Origin: Hermatobates lingyangjiaoensis
Lineage: Eukaryota; Arthropoda; Insecta; Hemiptera; Hermatobatidae
Direction of reading: 5' to 3'
DNA length: 64,000 nucleotides
Assembly (NCBI GenBank): GCA_026182355.1
Contig: JAPFBL010001928.1
Span: 7,255,501 to 7,319,500, forward strand
Shown piece by piece: positions 35,611-46,870 of the stretch (within the stretch, counting starts at the first letter, position 1; each line of letters opens with the position of its first letter). Both the position numbers and the translations under genes were made by a program. A model generated the notes under the pieces. It was not told where the DNA came from, searched no databases, and saw only the letters and a list, made by a program, of their open reading frames with translations.

Positions 35611-35939
35611 GTACGGGTAGTTCCGTACAAAAGCAGTTTTTTTTTTAATTCAAAGTACTCTTTTCGAAGACTCATCAAGCCGTGATCAATGTAACAGAAA
35701 GGACTCTTTCCTCTACAATAGTTTCTGGTTTTGCTTTTTTACTCTTCACAGTTTAGAAGGATACCCAACTCCAAAGTCACCATATACTTTTAACTCCCAC
35801 TCTATCCCATATGACCTAATTTCTTTTCAGTCAACGTTTGACAGTTGTTGGTCCTCCCCTCCTTCTATTGGGCATGTCATTTATTTTTTCATTTTTTACA
35901 TATTATTCCAATTAATTTTTGTAACTTTTAATTTTCAAT

Positions 35940-36890
35940 TTGTATTATAGATGTTTACCTGACAATGAACACAAAATGTTCAAAGCATATAGTATAAATA
36001 AAGTAGTGAGACTGGCAACGTCGCTTTCGATCTGGCAACGCTGGAGACGCGTGGCCTTGAGTAGCGTCAGGTGCACGTGTGATGCGCCTCCAGTATGAAT
36101 CTGAACTCGCCACAGTCATTTGTTTGTCCGTAGCGTTGGTTTTCGTGAAATGGTTTTTTCTTGAGCGTTTTAAAAATGAGTGACCTCAAAGTTGAGCAGC
36201 GGTGTGCAATCAAATTTTGCTTCAGACTTGGACATAATGCAACCGAAACCGGCCTATGGAGAACGTGTTTTATCAAGGGCACAGGTTTTTCGGTGGTTTA
36301 AGGAATTTTCAGAAGGAAGAGAGTCGATTGAAGATGAACCACGAAGCGGAAGGCCTTCAAGTGCAAACACCGATGAAAATGTCAACAGAGTACGGAACCT
36401 TGTGCGTTCAGATCGACGCTTGACAGTCAGAATGATCGGGGAACAGTTGAATTTGAATCACACCTCCGTTCATCACATTTTGACCAATGAATTGGAGATG
36501 AGAAAAATTTGTGCGAAAATGGTTCCGAAAATTCCGAAAAGAAAACGAGTTTTTGGCCAGTAAAAACATTCCTGTTGCTCCTCAGCCTCCTTATTCACCA
36601 GACTTGAGTCTTTATCACTTTTTCCTCTTCCCGAGATTGAAAAATCACCTCAAGGGAACTCATTTCGGGACACTACAAAACATACAAACTGCTGTAACCG
36701 ACCAGCTGAAGGCCATTCCAGAATCCGAGTTCCAGCAATGCTACAATGATTGGAAGGACCGTCTCCAGCGCTGTGTGGCTTCCGAAGGGAACTATTTTGA
36801 AGGTGACAATATCACATTGTAATTATATTTGAATAGAAAATTTAAAAAAAATCAGTCTCACTACTTTATTTACACACCTCGTATATACGT
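35940..36890 (+). mobile_element. Internally deleted mariner element
   Basis: The right end is CAGTCTCACTACTTTATTTA (about 36854-36873) and the left end near 36000 carries the complementary AAATAAAGTAGTGAGACTG. Outer bases of the left end are diverged. The transposase inside is broken (36176-36822). The left end abuts a decayed hammerhead-like motif (TGACAATGAACAC at 35962), so it may have inserted into a PLE terminus. Confidence 0.75.
36176..36822 (+). pseudogene. Mariner transposase, frameshifted and deleted
   Basis: An ATG at 36176 starts MSDLKVEQRCAIKFCFRLG; a frameshift near 36240 is needed to continue. The next frame (to 36563) covers the paired-like DNA-binding half: VLSRAQVFRWFKEFSEGRES, DEPRSGRPS and LNHTSVHHIL. 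The catalytic centre is then missing. A third frame resumes at about 36550 with PVAPQPPYSPDLSLYHFFLF, where the third catalytic Asp (normally D in the CDFFLF pattern) is His, and ends NYFEGDNITL at 36822. Full-length mariner transposases are about 345 residues; about 100 are lost here, so it cannot transpose itself. Confidence 0.8.
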
Positions 36891-36899
36891 CACAAATTA

Positions 36900-37160
36900 T
36901 CCATTTACCTCAGTATTGTCAAATTAATTTTATATATTGCCTTACAAAGTGCGTAAAACAGTTTTAAAGTTTTTTCCCATAGTTTACTAACATTTCCTAT
37001 GCTGCACTCGTATAGTTTATAGAAGTCCTGGAATACGCACTGGAGTCATCATTTGACCCCACACAGATGTCGGTTCAATTATTTTCATATTTACCCTTTG
37101 TACTCCATATTTAGGTTATTATTATTAAACAACAATACATTATCGACCTTAGAACAGATA
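36900..37160. other. Unassigned AT-rich sequence
   Basis: Nothing recognised between the mariner element and the next large inverted repeat. Confidence 0.5.
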
Positions 37161-37164
37161 TTAT

Positions 37165-37960
37165 AACTAAAAAAGGTAAATCGGGATGCGGTCAATTTTT
37201 TCCATTTCCAATCAAACCCTATTTGCAGACGTTTCGATTTTATTCAAAAACTTTTTCAAAGGCCTAGAATACAAAGGAAATTAAGAAATTAAATACGTAC
37301 ATTTTTAACACAAACAAAAAGAAGTACATTGTGAAAAATTAAATACAATTATGAATTTTTGAATAACAATAAAAATAAATAGAAGGAACCTATCTAGAAA
37401 AAATACAATGAACTTACAAAAGTAGGAATATTTGAAAATGAACAAACTATTACAAATCACATTACTAAAACAATATGGAACGTTAAAACATTCAAATGAC
37501 AATCATTAATAAATATCTATGTACATCTGGTAAGCAGGTAACTATGGAACAAAATTTCACTAAAACTCTTTTGGTATTCAAAATACTAGAATAAACACTA
37601 TTTAAATTACCTATGTCGCTTCTATGATTAAAAGAATTTTGACCTTTTTTAATTAAAGTAATGTAATTTGTAATAGTTTTTGTTCATTTTCAAATATTCC
37701 TACTTTTGTAAGTTCATTGTATTTTTTCTAGATAGGTTCCTTCTTTTTATTTTTATTGTTATTCTAAAACTCATAATTGTATTTGATTTTTCATAAAGTA
37801 CTTCTTTTTGTTTGTGTTCAAAATGTACGTATTTAATTTTTTAATTTCCTTTGTATTGTAGGCCTTTGAAAAAGATTTTCAATAAAATCGAAACGTCTGC
37901 AATAAGAGTTTGATTGGAAGTGGAAAAAATTGACTGCATCCCGATTTACCTTTTTTAGTT
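37165..37960. mobile_element. Large PLE-type inverted-repeat element, second ACGU family
   Basis: Arms of about 290 nt (37165-37458 and 37666-37960) surround a loop of about 210 nt. Each arm contains stem II GATTTT with AAAATC, then GAAACGTCTGCAAT. The box before stem II reads TTTGAAAAA, so the hammerhead core is degenerate. The outer end AAAAGGTAAATCGGGATGCG corresponds to the ends of 17748-18205. Mismatches are few. Confidence 0.65.
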
Positions 37961-38169
37961 GTTTCTATTAATATTATTGTTTGTAAGCACTTAAAAAGTA
38001 CTATTGCAAATATCGAGTAAGTACAAGATACTGAAATATATTCAATTAGTTCAATAATATATGTACTTAAATTCGGTGGAGAGTAGAAGGTTAAATAAGT
38101 AATATGAGAGCTATAAACTTCCTGTAGACATACTATTTGATCATTACTCCTCAATCGTAAAAATTTTGG

Positions 38170-38370
38170 ACAAAAGGACCAGGTTAGCTCATTGGTTAAC
38201 GTGCTTGCCTCTGAACTCGTGGGTTTGGGGTTCGATGCCCACTCAGACCCTTGATTTATTTACGTAGGAGATGACTAAATCTGAGCACGTCCTCACTCGG
38301 AGAGGACGTAAAGCCGTCGGTTTCGAGGCTGTATGATGTCAGGTATTCATTAAAGACCCTTACTTTAAAT
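38170..38370 (+). repeat. tRNA-derived SINE
   Basis: A-box TAGCTCATTGG at 38185-38195 and B-box GGTTCGATGCC at 38229-38239 both fit the RNA polymerase III consensus with tRNA-like spacing. The acceptor-stem ends do not pair as in a real tRNA, and a non-tRNA body with GGACGTAAAGCCGTCGGT (38303-38320) follows, then TTCATTAAAGACCC. I therefore call it a SINE head and body. Confidence 0.7.
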
Positions 38371-39055
38371 ATACTCGAATTACGCAAAATTTAGGACTTT
38401 CAATTTAGAAAAAAATCTTCATTTTGTGGACTCAATGTTCGGCCTATGTGTGTTCCCTAATGGGACTGGCCCTGCAACATACAGTGTATTACTACTTCTT
38501 GGTTGGATAAAACTATAGTTACTTCTTACCTAATACAAGTCAGTTGTTATGAAATTTTAATAAAAACATGATTTAGACATAGTAGAGGATATCAAGGACT
38601 GGATAGAGACCCATGCGATCAGTATTTGTCATTCATCGGCCTTTATTCAGCATTTTTAATACCTGTTCAAAAGACCTAGGTAACACGACTACATCGTATT
38701 AAAATTTTTTATTTTAAGGTAAACTCGAGATTTCTTTGGAATCTAAATCTCCTTGAAGAATGAACACTCATGTACAACTAACAAATACGTCCCACGACTT
38801 CCATTTTAGAATATAGGTCTTTAAGAATTACTAGTAGTATTCCCTTTCACTGACATTTCAACAGTCTTGTCTTGTCTGCTTAGTTTTGCTATGTTCCATA
38901 TAGTTAGACATCTTATCTGTTAAAACAGAGCTTTTCAAATGAGTTTCTGCAGTATTACTTCATTATGATCATAGAGAACATTTACTATTGCCTACACTAC
39001 TCATATTCGGCTAACATATTTTTTGGGGATTCCAAAAAATTTTGTTGTCTATCTC
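38371..39055. other. Unassigned AT-rich sequence
   Basis: No coding or repeat structure recognised. Confidence 0.5.
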
Positions 39056-39063
39056 CAAACAAA

Positions 39064-40687
39064 AAAAATCTGGAGTGGCCTACACTCTACTTTACTATAA
39101 GTAACTCAATGTCAAATTTCTTGAGCATATTAAACATAACGTATCATTTAAGCATAACATAAATATCTAAATGGGATATAATTATTAGCATTGCATTCGT
39201 GAGGTAGTACAGATAGTGATTGAAGGACATATCAATTTATAAGCTTATTTTTGTACATCACAAATAATTTATTATTTGTAAATAATTTCATTAGTATAAC
39301 TACAGCAGTAATAACATTTTTGAAAAACCAATTTGAACATTTCTTGAAACGAAATATTATCCTACAAGAGAACATGGCTTTTGTTCAAATAGCCAGTAGA
39401 TTTCTTATATTGTTTACTTGACATCCTTCTACATTGAATATTAATGTAAAATTTTCAAATTTGAAACAGTCAAATACCCTTTTTTTCTCTGAAAAACATC
39501 TTAAACAGCGAAGAAAATGTTGTTTTAAGGTGATTTGCTAATTAAAGATGTACGATAATTACAGTTATTAATCTCTAAACGAAAGATTTATATTTTGAAT
39601 TATCTTTTACATTTTTGGTTTTTAACAAATTATTATACTGAGAATTATATGGCTTCTTAGTATTTAATAAGATCATTTTCCTTCCCCTTTGTCAAATAAC
39701 ATATATACGAATTTTTTTTTAATGAGTGTTATCATTTACCTGCACAATATTATTCCTCTTACATCTCTTATAAGTCAATAATATTTTCATTTTTCCATTA
39801 GAAACATCAATTTTATCTCAGTGGATTCGCTCAAAAAATTTCTAAGTCAATGTAAACAATGTAAAAAAATACAAAAAATTCGACAAGTATAGCAGGTGAT
39901 CTCTTAGTCTAGGATAAACAAAGAGTTTTTATATCGTTATTGCTCTTTCCCGTAATTGAAACTTCATGATTTTTTTTTATGAATTGCTAATTTTTTGTTC
40001 CATTTTTGGTCAAATTTTCATTATTTTTTAACGAGCCGTTTAGCGTCAAAAAAACATTTTCTGAAAACACAAATCGTACTGTAACGCCCCTTTAGGGAAG
40101 GTAATTTTAGAAAAAAATATCTCAACTCATTCTCCATATAATGTTCTATTTATAGGCATAGTTTCATTTTTGTCCGTCAAACAGTATGGCTTGTATCGCT
40201 CTCACAAGGTTTGAGATTGAATTATAAGTCAAAATTTTTACATTTTAGTGAAAAAAAAATATTTCCTGTTGATTTAAAATTCTAAATATATTTTTCGTTT
40301 GTTCCATTTGCAACCTCAAAGATAATGTCAAAATTTCAAAACTCTAGGATTATTAGTATAGGAGAAATAAATGTTTTAAAAAAAACGGTTTTTGGCAAAA
40401 AAAGTGACTTTCCCATCATGGATAATTCTTCCCAATAGGGAAGAACAATAGGGATCTTCGTCTTTATGAGGCCCATTTTTGTGTAAAATATCAACTTGAT
40501 CCATCAAAGATTCTGGACCGTAGCGTGGTAACAAGCAATGCTAACACACTCACCCACCCACCCACGCACCCACCCACCCACACACAGACAGACATCATCG
40601 TAAAAACGTCATAAAACGACTTCTGGGACCTCAAAACATGTAATTCCGTCAAAATCTCGAGATCGAATTTTTTCACGATCACTATAC
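39064..40687 (-). mobile_element. 1.6-kb non-coding DNA element, copy B
   Basis: This is the reverse-complement counterpart of copy A (5731-7380), collinear over about 1.62 kb with small indels. One end is TCTGGAGTGGCCTACACTCT (39070) and the other ATCACTATACTTTACTTATA (40678). Peptides such as DLEILTELHVLRSQKSFYDV can be read in both copies, but the frame is short and Cys/Trp-rich because of the (GT)n tract, so I do not call it a gene. Confidence 0.75.
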
Positions 40688-41064
40688 TTTACTTATATGA
40701 GCTATATTTACCCTTGGTTACTATACAAACTGGTAAAACATAAAAATCAGAACGAAAGACTTGAGTGATGTCTTTGATTTTGAATATTCTATTAAAGATT
40801 TCACTGTTCCTTATCCTATAGTGAAAGACAAAACTGTTAGGGACCTTACTCTAAAACAATCTCAGTGAAACCAATATAAGCTAGTTATCTTAAACAACAA
40901 TCATATGAAAGTAATAAAATTTATCCAATCGGTTCTATTTCTTTCAAATATATCTGAAGAAAAAGTAAATCATTTCAAAAAACGAACAAATAATATTATA
41001 GAAAGATGTTCCATAAATTGGATGGTATTTCTGTGAGGCTTTATAAGATTCATTCTGAGGTAAA

Positions 41065-41400
41065 ATGGATAAACCAACAAAAGTCTCCACACAAATGAAG
41101 TTTTATTCAACGCGTTTCGATCACTTTGTGTTCATCATCAGGAAGACACTATAATACAAATTATATCTAATTAGTTACAAAAATTAGAGTGAAATAATTA
41201 ATAAATAATTAATTGTATTAATTTTGTGAGTGAAATAAATAATTAATTTTGTAACTAATTAGATATAATTTGTATTATAGTGTCTTCCTGATGATGAACA
41301 CAAAGTGTTCGAAACTCATTGAATAAAACTTAATTTGTATGGAGACTTTTGTTGGTTTATCCATTTTACCTCAGAATGAGTAAATACCACACAATTACGG
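41065..41400. mobile_element. ACGCGU-family PLE hairpin
   Basis: Arms of about 100 nt (41065-41170 and 41268-41372) share AAATGGATAAACCAACAAAAG and its complement. The intact core is on the antisense side (41100-41148). The sense core at 41287 has lost the palindrome (GAAACTCATT). It ends in GAGTAAATACCACA at 41378-41391, the family terminus. Confidence 0.65.
41100..41148 (-). ncRNA. Hammerhead-ribozyme-like core, ACGCGU family
   Basis: On the minus strand: stem I TTC (2 side) pairs with GAA (1 side). CTGATGA is at 41141-41135, followed by one extra T. Stem II is GAACAC with GTGATC, one mismatch. GAA is at 41118-41116. The six-base palindrome ACGCGT is at 41115-41110, then T. Palindromic stem III suggests pairing between two copies. 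Confidence 0.55.
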
Positions 41401-41940
41401 ATTGGACAACTAATGATTTATAAGATTCATAGAAAATCTGCCTTGTAACATTGTATCTGTCTGTAGTGCATTCGATATGCACTTTGGAACTTAATATAAT
41501 ATGTTGTTAAGGGTTTTTTTATTTTCCTTTATATTTGGGCACATATCTGAGTTATGTACTATTCTCTTGATAAATCTACTTGGGCTTCCGAAATAGAAAG
41601 AATAATTGACTCGAGAGAATTTGAGTCATCTAAAGCCGATGGCATGTGATGAGATCCTCTGGAATGCCATGAATCCCTCTATCGTGTTGCATAGCTTCGG
41701 CTTTGAATTCTATAAAAATAGCACCGGTTAAAACAAATCCATTTATTTATTGTTTTTTTTCATTTTAGTTCAATTTTTAATTTAAAAGGATAAAAACATT
41801 ATTTGGTATGTGTTTAGATTACTTTTGGAAATCGTTGTTGAAATATTTTATAACTTTTGAAACTAATGCTGTTTGAATTGCATTTTTGTATATCTAATTT
41901 AACTTTTAAAATTAATAGTCATTTGATGATCCTGAACTAA
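41401..41940. other. Possible non-LTR retrotransposon scrap
   Basis: Around 41588-41640 one can read IERIIDSREFESSKADGM, which recalls the start of a non-LTR reverse transcriptase (the SKADG-D motif), followed by stops. It is too short to assign with confidence. The rest of the interval is unassigned. Confidence 0.3.
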
Positions 41941-41941
41941 T

Positions 41942-42247
41942 TATCCAGCAGGAGTGGTTTTAAATTCACCCCTTAGTTATTGAAAGAGTCCGAATAAACC
42001 CAAATTGTTTATATTAATAGAAAAAAAATTTTCTCTGAAAGTACAGATTGCATTAATTTCAGTTTATTCATGATCAAAAAATTTGACAAAAATTATGACA
42101 TCGAGCGTGATCATCGGTCATTCAAAAATAATGAATGCAATCTGTACTTTCAGCGAAACTGTTTTTTCTATTAATATCAACAATTTGTGTTTATTCGGAC
42201 TCTTTCAATAACTAATGGGTGAGTTTAAAACCACTCCTCCTGGATAT
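41942..42247. mobile_element. Foldback (long inverted repeat) element
   Basis: Arms of about 115-120 nt (41942-42055 and 42125-42247) are near-perfect complements, for example GAAAGAGTCCGAATAAAC on the left and its complement at about 42193-42211. The middle 42056-42124 has its own smaller inverted motif (CATGATCA and TGATCATC). No hammerhead motif is present. It resembles a MITE or foldback element of unknown class. Confidence 0.7.
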
Positions 42248-42249
42248 TA

Positions 42250-44289
42250 TAAGAATACTAAATAAGATACTTTTCATATCTAGTAAAAAAAAAATTATTG
42301 GATGATAACTTGTTATTATAATAAATTATGAAGTCAAAAAAAAAAAATTGTAAACAGAAAATTATATATTAAAGTACGAATATTTGAAAGCAGTAGTATT
42401 GGGAAGTACATTGAGATAGAATAATGAGAGGTTTTTCATTAGAATGTGACAGGGGGGGTGGGAGCAGAGATAGGCGGTGTGTTTAGGGGCAGATTATGTA
42501 ACGTTTGGCGTGCGAAGGTCGACCTGATCGGTTAATGGAAGGTACGTGACTGCTACTGCCTCGGGGGTTGCATATCCGTTCATTTAGTGTAATTTCCGGC
42601 GGTGGACGCCCAGCCAGCTGGAAGTCTTGTATAGTATTCCCAAACATTCAACAACATCCCGTCAGGTTGACGTCAACAAGGTGGCTTTAAAGGAGTTCGA
42701 ATTCTTTTTTCGACAGACGTCTCTTCTTCATGGGAAGCACTTGAAATACTTTTCAATGGATTTTTTTTTTTTCAATTAGCTGAAGTAAAAAGGTCAATGC
42801 TCTGAACTCTATATAGCACCAGTAATCATCCACGCTTTTAGACTTATTGTCTCTTACTGATTATTTGGTTTATGTCCGCGAAGTCCACCTTGGTTATATC
42901 GATGGGCTTGACTGCAAGCCCTCCTTGTGGAGGGTTCTAGTGGGTCCTTCCATGTGGCTAAAGCACGTAAAAAAACATCGATCATTTCTGCTTTCTCATG
43001 CAATAACCGAAAGGTCAAGAGACATGATTACAATTCAAAACAGTTCGCGTTCTTACAACAGAAAAAAAAATCGGTTCATTAGAATAGTGGAATCGAAAAA
43101 ATACATCACAAAAATCTAGCATACATATTCAATAATTAGATCAAAAACAAGTTTTACTATATAAAAAAAATTTGTATTTTAAAATGCATTTACGATTTTA
43201 CGATTTCTATTTTATGCATTTCGTATTCTTTTTTAAGTGAATTTTTTTTTATTCCTGATTTTTCAAAACAAAAACCGTACAATTCAAAATAAAAAAAAAA
43301 ATCGTGAAATTGAATTAACTGACGACCTGAACAAATAAACTTTCCACCCCTTTAAAAAATAGTTTTGAAAAATTTAAATTTTTTTATTTAATTTACGAAT
43401 ATTATATTTGAAAAATCCGTTTAAAAACAGTATTACACACATAAAACATTAAAACAATTACTACCCTAAAAAAAATTATTTTGGTATAAACTTTTAAATG
43501 TTGTTAGTTTGTTATTATTTTAGTTTTTTTTTTCATTTTTTACGTTTACTCCCTCAAAGTATCCCCTCCTAGCACCTGCCGCCCGGGGTGGACCGCCCCT
43601 CCCACCTCCTCCCTTACTCCGCACTACAATGATAGCAAAATGACGCCAAACTCTTAAAAAAAAAAACCGGGGAGCCATATGCCCATAATTCAATTAATAT
43701 GGAAAACTGGACACGCTATAAGGGAAAGTTCCTGTTTACTTTACCATAGGTCAAAAGAATCATTTGGTTATTGATGGTAACAAAGTTGACTGATTGGAAA
43801 AAGGGGCTTCCCAGCAGGCAGTATATTGTCAAATACCTGATGGAGCTGTCAAACAATGGGCTCACTGCTGAGAATTGAATCGTGGCAGAGATTGTGGGAA
43901 AATCGTGCTAAAGGTAAGACGGCCACAAAAAAAAATATATTTTGCCTTCCACTTTAACAAAGAATGAAAGATGAACCCTTGATACTGACTTAAAGTTGAC
44001 TCGATTTTTCTAAAAGGCCTGGAAAGTTTAAAACTTGTCTCCACCTTCTGAACAATATCGATCTCTCAACATGTATATGTGATAATGTAACCCCACTATG
44101 CAGTTTAACATCATTTGTGGGATCACCCATAACCATCATGAAATAGACTTATATAAAAAGTTATGACCGCGAAAGTGATAAACAAACTTTTTATCTGAAA
44201 TAATACAATATATACCATATATATAGAAGTACCATAATCAAAATAACCATAATCAAAATACCACATCAAAAATACCCTAATACCATATA

Positions 44290-44290
<1 letters not shown>
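42250..44290. other. Unassigned region with a GC-richer patch
   Basis: 42440-42700 is GC-richer than the surroundings (GGGGGGGTGGGAGC, CCGGCGGTGGACGCCC) and might be a promoter or first exon of an unseen gene, but nothing proves it. 43560-43620 (CTGCCGCCCGGGGTGGACCG) looks like a hAT-type repeat end. The frame 42847-43119 resembles no protein I recognise. Confidence 0.35.

Positions 44291-44292
<2 letters not shown>

Positions 44293-44331
<39 letters not shown>
44293..44331. repeat. (TA)n microsatellite next to a hairpin
   Basis: About 20 TA units lie directly before the AGAUCU hairpin at 44333. Confidence 0.9.
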
Positions 44332-44332
<1 letters not shown>

Positions 44333-44335
<3 letters not shown>

Positions 44336-44498
44336 ATGATAAAACCACAATAAGAAAATGGGAAAACAAGACTAAGATCTTTCAACCGTAACAAGCGGTC
44401 TTCGTCAGAGTCGATGCGGACTCTGACGAAGACCGCTTGTTACGGTTGAAAGATCTTAGACTTATTTTCCCATTTTCTTATTGTGGTTTGATCATTGA
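44333..44498. mobile_element. AGAUCU-family PLE hairpin, nearly perfect
   Basis: Two 80-nt arms with only a handful of mismatches meet at a 6-nt loop (44413-44418). Both arms carry the complete hammerhead-like core in opposed orientation. After the right arm come CACGTGTTTATATGAAATCT and (TA)n. The flanking (TA)n tracts suggest insertion into a TA microsatellite. Confidence 0.7.
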
Positions 44499-44540
44499 TT
44501 GTTATTTCACGTGTTTATATGAAATCTTTATATATATCTG

Positions 44541-44960
44541 AGTGACACCCAGACCACTCTAAGGGCTTCTGAGGAAGCATTCATTTGGTTATTGGGTGCG
44601 AGAAATTCCCCTGGCCTAAATTTAATCAGATGATTTCCTCTTTTTTTTTCAGCCTCGTTTATTTGTTTAATTTTAGTTTTATGTTTTTTCCTTTCCTTTC
44701 TCTTTTTTACTTTTCTCCTCCCTTTTACTTAAATATCAGTTTTATAATTTTATTTACTCACAGCCTAAACTGGTCCACGTTGGTAAGGTGGCTGCACCGC
44801 GTGTCATTGTATCGGTCAGTGGACGCATTTACGTCTCCGTTCCTTCATTCCTTCTCCTTTTTATTTTCTTCTTCTCTCTTGAAGACGGCAAGACGCCGAA
44901 ATGATCGAGATTCCTGAGTGTTAGTCCTCTTTCTTGTGTTCTCTAGCTGTAACTTTAATT
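44541..44960 (+). mobile_element. PLE 3' end, AUGAU hammerhead family
   Basis: The frame 44546-44635 encodes TTLRASEEAFIWLLGARNSP and GLNLIR before TGA. This matches the endonuclease C terminus of the PLE at 59 kb (LRASEEAHIWLLNARSPPGL). A T-rich 3' untranslated region follows, with a hammerhead-like core at 44875-44910, and the element ends in (TA)n near 44970. The 5' portion is absent. Confidence 0.65.
44875..44910 (+). ncRNA. Hammerhead-ribozyme-like core, AUGAU family
   Basis: Stem I pairs TCTC (44875-44878) with GAGA (44907-44910). The box is TTGAAGA (first C changed to T), followed by one extra C. Stem II is GGC with GCC. GAA at 44898-44900 is followed by ATGAT, which replaces the usual even palindrome, and then C. 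It lies in a PLE 3' untranslated region. Confidence 0.5.
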
Positions 44961-44979
44961 ATATTAAATATATATAATC

Positions 44980-45290
44980 AATTATCAAACCACAATATGA
45001 AATAGGAAAACAAGACTAAGATGTTTCAACCGTAACAAGTGGTCTTCGTCAGAGGCAAAAACACAACTGATTATTATTATACATCATATTTTATATATTC
45101 ACTGAGGTTAGTAAGATTAAATATTAACAATAGAAAAGAAACACAGTCATACACTCGTATCAACCTTCCGATATAAACCAACTTTCGTCTGATGTTGTTT
45201 TCGTTGGGTTTTTGACTCTGACGAAGACAGCTTGTTACGGCTGAAAGATCTTAGTCTTGTTTTTTCATTTTCTTATTGTGGTTTGATCAT
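44980..45290. mobile_element. AGAUCU-family PLE hairpin with inserted loop
   Basis: The left arm 44980-45068 and right arm 45208-45290 match the family. The loop is expanded to about 140 bp of unrelated sequence. Core mutations include AAGATGTTTC in the left arm. (TA)n borders both sides. Confidence 0.6.
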
Positions 45291-46570
45291 ATATACAATA
45301 TATAAATGTTTCTCACTTACCCAATAAGTTAAAATTAAGACAAATTATAAATTAAGATACAAATTATATTATTGTATAAAACTTATTACATATAATAATT
45401 GAGTATGTTGAATATTATTGTAGGATATCATAAATTCAATGTATATTCTTTTATATAAATATTATCAAATTAATGCAATGTTAAAGTTATATTTTAAATT
45501 AATGCGTTGTACTGTAACACTGAAGTTAAGGTAACTGAGACTTTTGCACATGTAATACAACACATGTCATGTAATACTCTCAGGTGAACGCAAGTAGATA
45601 TAATAATAAAAGTATTATAGAGAGTCTATAAAAGCGTTATTAAACGTGCTTTTTTTTTTATAGGACAAAACCTCTAATGAATAATTTTTTATATGAAATC
45701 TGACACAATTTTGTATTTTGAAAACAAATATTTGTTGTTATTATCTGCGATATGGCTGTATAAGCTAGGAGGGCGAAATAATGCCAAAACAGGTTAGAGG
45801 TTAGAATGTAAATACCAAAGGCCTTACGTAGTTTGAAGGGATGTGTTTGTATTAGAAAATAAGCATGTTCACTCCTCTCTTGTCATCAGAGTTTTTTTAA
45901 GTGTAGGAATAGTCCTTTATGAACACGTGATGCACTGATTCTCAGAAATATTTTACAGCTTATAATAATGCTCGGGTACATATGTTATTTCAACTAAATA
46001 TATAAAATATGATGTTCCTATCCTATTTCAATCTGATTTATATACCAAAGTAAGAATTCTAAAAGCTATAGCATAAACTGATTCTTATTTCAAAATTGTA
46101 GTAATCACAAAACAAGATTGTCATCACTATTTAAGTGGAACACTTTACAAATATAGAGTGGGAAATGTATGAAGCCAATAAAGCATTCCAATAGTCGCAA
46201 TCCTGAATTCTTCAGTTCAGAAACTGGTTTAAAATTCTAGGTCAACCACCTTCCTTTAAAATCCCAATCTAAATGTTTCTTCTATAAAAAAAAAGTTTGA
46301 AACCACCATTAACATATTTGATTGCATATCCAGACACCTTAATAACTTTGTTTAGTGCTAAATTCTCTTGGGCCTAACATCAACCACAATCCAACAGAGA
46401 AAGGGAGAAAAGGCTATCAGGAGACGACTGCTTGTCTCCTGACATAATTTTTTATTGGAAAAGTCATTAAAAAAATTAATTTAAATAATAAACTTACTTA
46501 ACTACTTGAATTGAAATTGAGTAATAAAAAGTCAATTTTGCTTGGAAATTTCTATCACAATGGATATAAA
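45291..46570. other. Unassigned AT-rich sequence
   Basis: No gene or recognised element. A small isolated stem, CAGGAGAC with GTCTCCTG, lies at about 46420-46442. Confidence 0.45.
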
Positions 46571-46576
46571 TATTTG

Positions 46577-46870
46577 GAATTTCAAGAATTACGTCTCGAC
46601 ACAAGAAGTTTAATATGAAACCAATAACGCGTTTCGCACACTTAGTATTATTTTTCAGGTTAACATCTGATCTTTTGAGAGTAGATCTATGAGAAGGTGT
46701 TAGAAAGGAGTCTTTTTCCGTAGATCAACTCTCAAAAAACAGATGTTAATCTGAAGAAGAACACTAAGTGTTTGTAACGCGTTGTTAGTTTTCATATTAA
46801 ACTGTTTGTATGGAGACGTAATTCTTGAAATCTCGCAATATGAGTAAATACCACACTTATTATTTATTCG
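46577..46870. mobile_element. ACGCGU-family PLE hairpin
   Basis: Arms of about 100 nt share AAGAATTACGTCTC (46583) and its complement GAGACGTAATTCTTGAAAT (46815). The sense core near 46747-46785 has TAAT/GTTA for stem I, CTGAAGA, a GAACAC stem II and GTAACGCGTTG, where GAA has become GTA. It ends ATATGAGTAAATACCACACT at 46836-46855. Confidence 0.6.

Noticed and set aside
36067..36282. Minus-strand open frame in mariner
   Set aside because: It is antisense to the transposase and has no motifs.
38180..38250. tRNA gene
   Set aside because: A and B boxes are good, but the ends do not form an acceptor stem and a SINE body follows.
42440..42760. CpG-type promoter of a new gene
   Set aside because: Only local base composition supports it; no exon with splice sites can be tied to it.
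46420..46442. Bacterial-type terminator
   Set aside because: It is a lone 8-bp stem in animal DNA with no gene upstream.
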